Assembly: GCA_963840055.1 (NCBI GenBank)
Contig: CAWIXM010000047.1
Coordinates: 1-64,000, forward strand
DNA from: Rhodoplanes sp963840055
GTDB taxonomy: Bacteria; Pseudomonadota; Alphaproteobacteria; Rhizobiales; Xanthobacteraceae
DNA length: 64,000 nucleotides
Direction of reading: 5' to 3'
This document shows, piece after piece, positions 60,307-64,000 of the stretch (position 1 is its first letter; each line of letters starts with the position of its first letter). Below the pieces are notes generated by a model. That model was not told where the DNA came from. It was given only the letters and a program-made list of their open reading frames with translations, and made no database searches. The position numbers and the translations under genes are program-made.

Positions 60307-60900
60307 CTATCTCGCCTGTGCGACGGCCAATATGGCGCGCTCGATTTCCCCTTGAATCCTCGAATTCTTGTCCATGGTTATGTGGGAAATGCCGATGTCG
60401 CCGCCGAGGTTAACGTTCGAGAGCTTGCCGTGATAACCGGGATCGGCGGTCACCGGCGCGCCCCAGCCGGGAGAATGATAGTAATTGATGGCCCGCATCA
60501 CGTTACGTGGAACCGGGTCCTGCATAAGCGGCGCAAGCGTTACCAGAAGGTCGACCGGAATCTTTTCCTTCTCGAGCAGCCGGGCCATGTCGATCACATT
60601 GTTGGCCCCTTGAGAGTGACCAACCAGAACGAGATGATCGTTGACGCTGGCGGCATGCGCCTTCACGATTTCCGAAACCGTTGACTCCCAGGTCAAATGT
60701 CCGATCGCTTCTGCCTTGATGCCCTTCCTGTTCAGGTCGTCGGCGATGCTGTCGAGGCCAGTCGAGAAGACGCCAAACCAACCGCGTAGAAGATAAACCC
60801 GGGTCTCCGCCCGAACAGCGCTGCTCCACAAGAGCCCAAGTGCGACACAGAGGGCGCCGAGCGCCGCGTGCTTTGCACCGCGTTGATTCCGCACACGCAT
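60307..60900 (-). CDS. Secreted alpha/beta-hydrolase (lipase/thioesterase-like)
   Basis: 197 residues. Signal peptide: HAALGALCVALGLLWSSAVR, with cleavage near AVRA-ET. The nucleophile elbow is GHSQG with Ser96. WFGVFSTGLDSIADDLNRKG precedes it; ITMDKN near the C-terminus supplies the probable His. Substrate unknown; a small acyl ester is likely. It lies 12 bases from the start of the broken GDSL gene on the same strand, so the pair may once have been a two-esterase operon. Exported. Confidence 0.78.
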   Translation of the reverse strand: MRVRNQRGAKHAALGALCVALGLLWSSAVRAETRVYLLRGWFGVFSTGLDSIADDLNRKGIKAEAIGHLTWESTVSEIVKAHAASVNDHLVLVGHSQGANNVIDMARLLEKEKIPVDLLVTLAPLMQDPVPRNVMRAINYYHSPGWGAPVTADPGYHGKLSNVNLGGDIGISHITMDKNSRIQGEIERAILAVAQAR

Positions 60901-61417
60901 CGTTCACCACAATTTTTTAAAGGTTCAATATAAATTATAGCACGCAAACCTCTTCACAGCTGTGGCCACGCAGCCACATTGATCACAAATTGTTCGAGAG
61001 AGCGTGGGTTGCTGCCTACCGTGTCAATGCCCTCAAAAAATGTGCCAATCAGCGGCACTCGGCCCGCCCTCCGAAAACGTGCGCCTCATGCCGAACGCAT
61101 CGGCTTTGAAACCGCAGCGATGGCGAGCCGAGGCGTGCGGCTTGATGCCGCCGATCGGCCAGCCCTTCGGAATGACCCAACGCTTGGTCTCGCGCGAGGT
61201 CACGAGCATTCACTTCAAGTGTGCCGTCGTCGCGCCGTCGGTAGGGTGCGGCCGCGTAGTGCAGTCGGCACTTCAGCAGTTCAGGTTCTCCATTTGACCA
61301 GATCGACGAGTGATGACGGCCATGCTCGTTTCAGATCTGCTTCGGAACGATGTCTTACGAGTTCAACCTGCGGGAGCTCATAGAGTCGGTTGTCGTTTAG
61401 TTCGACGAACCTATCGT
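60901..61417. other. Non-coding or decayed stretch
   Basis: 517 bases with open frames in several registers but none with family features, ribosome site or codon pattern that convinces. The segment 60901-60960 is AT-rich and likely holds the hydrolase promoter. Confidence 0.4.
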
Positions 61418-61804
61418 TTAGGACGACAGACCCCCCTTTGTCGGTGTCTTCAAGCTGTCCATCATCGTCTTGGTCATCGCCTCGCTCAGTTCCTTGGCCT
61501 GCTCGGTCATCGCCTGCATTTGCGCTTGAATGAATTCCACTTGCAGACTTGCCACAGCCTGAAAGTCCCTCACCTGCGCCAGCTTCCCTGCGAACTCAAA
61601 TGCGCTGGCGAGATTGCGCTCGGCATTATTGAGGACTTTGTTGCTCAGCTCCGAGCCGCCCTTGACATCGCCGGGAACGACGCCCTGCAGGAACTCGAGG
61701 TAGCGTGTTACTGCCGTTCTCACCTGCCCGACGCTCTGCTCGATCATTTTGTGCATGTCGGTAGGGAATTCTGGTGTCGTGCCGCCGTTCATAACGCTCT
61801 CCAC
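61418..61804 (-). CDS. Phasin family protein
   Basis: 128 residues (ATG at 61804, with a second ATG at 61792). All-helical: EQSVGQVRTAVTRYLEFLQG, NKVLNNAERNLASAFEFAGK and VASLQVEFIQAQMQAMTEQA are the amphipathic heptad repeats of phasin_2 proteins. These coat polyhydroxyalkanoate granules or act as general chaperone-like proteins in Hyphomicrobiales. No PHA genes are nearby. Confidence 0.88.
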   Translation of the reverse strand: MESVMNGGTTPEFPTDMHKMIEQSVGQVRTAVTRYLEFLQGVVPGDVKGGSELSNKVLNNAERNLASAFEFAGKLAQVRDFQAVASLQVEFIQAQMQAMTEQAKELSEAMTKTMMDSLKTPTKGGLSS

Positions 61805-62089
61805 TTTATTGACGAACCGAAGGAGAATCGAAGTATACAGATTGTCGGCGCCAAGAGTTGTCTTAGATCAAAAGAGCTCGGCTTTCCCATCTTACAGCCA
61901 GCTAGCGCCAGACCTTGTCGATTTCAATTTCATCCAGCGGATTTTCATTATCGTTTCAAGGAAACGGATAAACTGGGCCCTCCAGCGGGCGTCGTCAGGT
62001 GTTAGCAGCTTCGCTTTTTGGGGACGCCACTTTCCACATTTTTGTATGAGATACACAGCGCGCTCTTTACTCGATCGGAGATTCCCTAA
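61805..62089. other. Intergenic, nothing recognised
   Basis: 285 bases upstream of the phasin gene; expected to carry its promoter. No gene or repeat seen. Confidence 0.4.
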
Positions 62090-62296
62090 TCACGCGTCCT
62101 GCGGCAGGTAGACCATGCTGAGCTGCCCTTCGCGCCAGTGTGTAGGATGAATATCGAGTAAGCGCTTGCTGCGTGCGTCGATCCAACCGGCGTCGGTGAG
62201 GCGACAAGCGCTAATGAGCACGTGCGGCTCCCCCTCGATAACACAAACTTCAATGTCGCTATCGCGTGGTGCTGTCGATATGGGCTGCCACTTCAT
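62090..62296 (-). CDS. Small conserved hypothetical protein
   Basis: 68 residues. MKWQPISTAPRDSDIEVCVI and HPTHWREG are features of short proteins widespread in Hyphomicrobiales (W-x-P-I-S-T-A-P start, PTHWR near the end). Function unknown. Its start overlaps the tail of the upstream transposase fragment by 4 bases, which is accidental, since that tail is not native. Confidence 0.7.
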   Translation of the reverse strand: MKWQPISTAPRDSDIEVCVIEGEPHVLISACRLTDAGWIDARSKRLLDIHPTHWREGQLSMVYLPQDA

Positions 62297-62449
62297 GTGA
62301 ACAAATCACGTTCAATCTGCGAAGCTTCGCATTGATCCGCGTCAAGAACTCTAGGTAATTCGGTACTGGGGTCAAAATGCTCGCGAACATCGCGGTAGTT
62401 TTCTGGACCAAGATCGCAGCCGTCCGCATGAGATGATCCTTGCCCCTTT

Positions 62450-62898
62450 TCGTGGCTCCACCTAAGGATGAAATGCTCATCCGAAAGAAGGGCACGAACC
62501 TCCTTGTGAGTCAGCAGTTCGGCGAGGAAATTGCGCGCCACCTCCGCCTTGAGCAGCCGGTCGCGGTTCTTGCTGAACACGGTGGGAATCCACACCGGAT
62601 CGTCGACGCCCAGCCCGACAAACCACCGATAAAGCAGATTGTATTGCAGCTGCTCCATCAACTACCGCTCCGAGCGGATCGTGTAGAAGGCCTGCAGCAG
62701 CAGCGCCCGCAGCAGCCGCTCCGGCGCAATCGAGGGACGCCCATCCTCCGCGTACAGCTTCGCGAATTCGCTATCGAGCGCGGCAAGAACCTCGTTGACG
62801 ATCCGGCGGATCAGCCGCAGCGGATGATTCTGCGGAATGCGCTCTTCAATGTCCACATAGGAAAACAGTTCGCCCGTCCGCTCATCCGAACCGCGCAT
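62450..62898 (-). pseudogene. IS1182-like transposase N-terminal remnant with internal stop
   Basis: From the ATG at 62898 the product begins MRGSDERTGELFSYVDIEER, then HPLRLIRRIVNEVLAALDSE and RPSIAPERLLRALLLQAFYT, the N-terminal helical domain of IS1182/IS5-type transposases. A TAG at 62662-62664 interrupts IRSER and LMEQLQYNLLYRWFVGLGVD; a C-to-T change from CAG would explain it. After SKNRDRLLKAEVARNFLAEL and LLSDEHF the catalytic VDGT region is absent and the frame enters unrelated sequence near 62450. Element is dead. Confidence 0.75.
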
Positions 62899-63304
62899 CG
62901 ATCCCCTCCGCCTTCTCTCAGACGAATAGGAATCACATTCGCTCGACCATGTCAGCCGTCCACAGCGCCTTTTTCAGCGGTCCGTTTAAGGAGATGAACG
63001 TTTCGTCCCAAGTACGCAGCTCACGAGCTGATAGTTAAGCAAGATATCAAACAATAACCTTTTATGTGAGGGCACTCTCCTTAATGGGGTCCCCTTAAGG
63101 ATAAACAATTCGAGGCTTCGGCCTCGTTATAACGTAGTATCGATTACCCTAAAATTCGCCGAACACGAGCGATAGTCAAGCTAAGAAACTTTCATTATCG
63201 GAGCACGGAGACGGGTGATGGCATCATTGGCATCTGTAACACGCGAACAGTTCGAGATCATAAGCGAAGTGGAAGTAGTCCAGGCGTCCGCTCTTTCAAT
63301 CACC
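62899..63304. other. Intergenic with two adjacent hairpins
   Basis: No gene. Dyad 1 at 63079-63100: CCTTAA / TTAAGG enclosing GGGG T CCCC. Dyad 2 at 63111-63126: CGAGGC-TTCG-GCCTCG, a UUCG-type tetraloop hairpin followed by TTATAACG. They could be a terminator pair or a small structured RNA. Confidence 0.5.
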
Positions 63305-63544
63305 TCACGCCGCAGTCGCTCTCTTGTAACGTATTGCAGCCTCTACCCCCAGGCTCCATGCCTGAGCAGCAATGCTGTCGGGCTCGTGCGGGTTGGAGAA
63401 GTTGCCGGTTTGGTAGGCTGAGAAACCCCGATTGAACTCCTCGTGCATGTCATAAGGGCGGTAGTGTTGCTTGATCAGATCGAAAATCAGCCTATCGGTG
63501 ATTTCGCTCACTGCGTTGCTCCCCGACTTGACATCCGCACCCAT
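63305..63544 (-). CDS. Small hypothetical protein (possible ribosome-modulation-factor-like)
   Basis: 79 residues from the ATG at 63544; upstream in-frame starts add an Arg-rich leader. Core EEFNRGFSAYQTGNFSNPHE then SIAAQAWSLGVEAAIRYKRA has the pattern F/Y-x-x-G-x-x-A-x-x-x-G ... Q-x-W-x-x-G seen in short alphaproteobacterial proteins distantly like ribosome modulation factor. That link is speculative. Confidence 0.55.
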   Translation of the reverse strand: MGADVKSGSNAVSEITDRLIFDLIKQHYRPYDMHEEFNRGFSAYQTGNFSNPHEPDSIAAQAWSLGVEAAIRYKRATAA

Positions 63545-63698
63545 GCCGCGCCCCATCCGCCGTCTAGCGCGGCGTCGTGACAAAGGCGTTGACCGGGATC
63601 AATGTCGCGCAAAGCTATCTCACCAAATATCGGATTGAGAGGGGCCTACAGACGGGCTCAACATGGGGATCGACACGGCCTAACTGGAGATCGGGTTA

Positions 63699-63806
63699 AT
63701 GAGCCCTTGGATCGACAAGAACGGCGTCAGCGTCGAATTCGTCATGGGCCTCACCGGTCTGGTGCTCGCCGTGGCCGTGATCGCGTTCATAGTGGCATTA
63801 CACTGA
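63699..63806 (+). CDS. Tiny single-span membrane protein
   Basis: 35 residues from the ATG at 63699, with GGAG about 11 bases upstream: a polar head MSPWIDKNGVSVEFVM and one hydrophobic helix (GLTGLVLAVAVIAFIVALH). Too short for family assignment. The coding frame and ribosome site make it plausible. Confidence 0.4.
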   Translation: MSPWIDKNGVSVEFVMGLTGLVLAVAVIAFIVALH

Positions 63807-63896
63807 TTGGTCGCCATGAGGTTCTCGCGACCTTTGCCGAGCAGCACTTGGGGACCCCCGCGCTCACGCTCCCGCCGCAACTCGAAGGGGGCAGCA

Positions 63897-64000
63897 ATGG
63901 GAGAAGACCCCACGGCCTCTCACTCGCCGGAGCCGACCCTTGAAAAATGCTATCGTCTCACAGACTACCACGCGCAAATTCTCGCTGGACTTTCCAGGAA
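63897..64000 (+). CDS. Possible gene start, runs off right edge
   Basis: ATG at 63897 behind GAAGGGGG opens an uninterrupted frame MGEDPTASHSPEPTLEKCYR then LTDYHAQILAGLSRK to the end of the window. Family not recognised from 34 residues. Confidence 0.3.
   Translation, partial: MGEDPTASHSPEPTLEKCYRLTDYHAQILAGLSR

Noticed and set aside
60979..61383. 134-codon plus-strand frame
   Set aside because: Low-complexity, two competing registers of similar quality, nothing recognised.

Overview
The window is GC-rich DNA from an alphaproteobacterium. It is most consistent with Hyphomicrobiales of the Bradyrhizobium / Rhodoplanes / Xanthobacteraceae type. The signs are a PutA without an N-terminal ribbon-helix-helix domain, an HWE-type sensor kinase, a phasin, rhizobial-style intergenic palindromes and several Liv-type transport genes. 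This is inferred from gene style; there is no rRNA or other marker here. No tRNA, rRNA or CRISPR array was seen.

Layout. (1) 1-9250, minus strand: one giant modular parallel beta-helix / RTX-type calcium-binding protein gene. It runs off the left edge and is broken by several frameshifts. It contains four near-identical ~200-bp units and a ~1-kb internal duplication, one copy of which is full of 1-base indels. (2) 10.1-12.7 kb: mmsA with a divergent, frameshifted LysR gene. (3) 12.9-18.5 kb: a surface-polysaccharide block with a winged-helix/Rossmann regulator, a NusG-like factor, an SGNH O-acetylation-type protein, a GT4 glycosyltransferase and an AsnB-type amidotransferase. (4) 18.7-22.5 kb: an NDH-2/SelD-like flavoprotein, two MsrB proteins (one with a Tat-like signal) and an orphan DpgC-like crotonase-fold dioxygenase. 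(5) 22.5-33.4 kb: a response regulator overlapping a CheB-CheR-PAS-HWE kinase, then PutA, an antiquitin-like aldehyde dehydrogenase and a stand-alone carboxyltransferase. (6) 33.9-47.9 kb: a catabolic island. A ten-gene codirectional run, many genes overlapping by 4-8 bases, encodes an FAD subunit, a fused FeS/molybdopterin hydroxylase, a 6-hydroxynicotinate-reductase-like protein, a UPF0280 (ApbE-like) protein, two DUF1185 proteins and a Liv ABC transporter with fused permeases. A MarR regulator follows, and an enamidase-like amidohydrolase converges on it. (7) 48.2-49.9 kb: a CDF metal transporter and xseB. (8) 50-59 kb: a copper/heavy-metal island with two P1B ATPases, two CsoR/RcnR-family regulators with different metal-ligand signatures, a broken copZ, small membrane and exported proteins, and operator-like palindromes. 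It is interspersed with IS scars and a fragment of a TOTE-type primase. (9) 59-64 kb: degraded sequence with transposase remnants, a broken GDSL esterase, an alpha/beta hydrolase, a phasin and small unknown proteins.

The most interesting system is region 6. Its gene set matches the reductive (Eubacterium barkeri / Azorhizobium-type) nicotinate route: import, Mo-dependent ring hydroxylation, ring reduction, then enamide hydrolysis. It also carries an ApbE-like protein that could flavinylate the reductase and two DUF1185 proteins of unknown role.

Caution: frameshifts recur near 0.79, 7.3-8.4, 9.17, 11.9, 12.4, 50.8, 55.2 and 58.35 kb. Some may be real decay, but an error-prone consensus is a live alternative.
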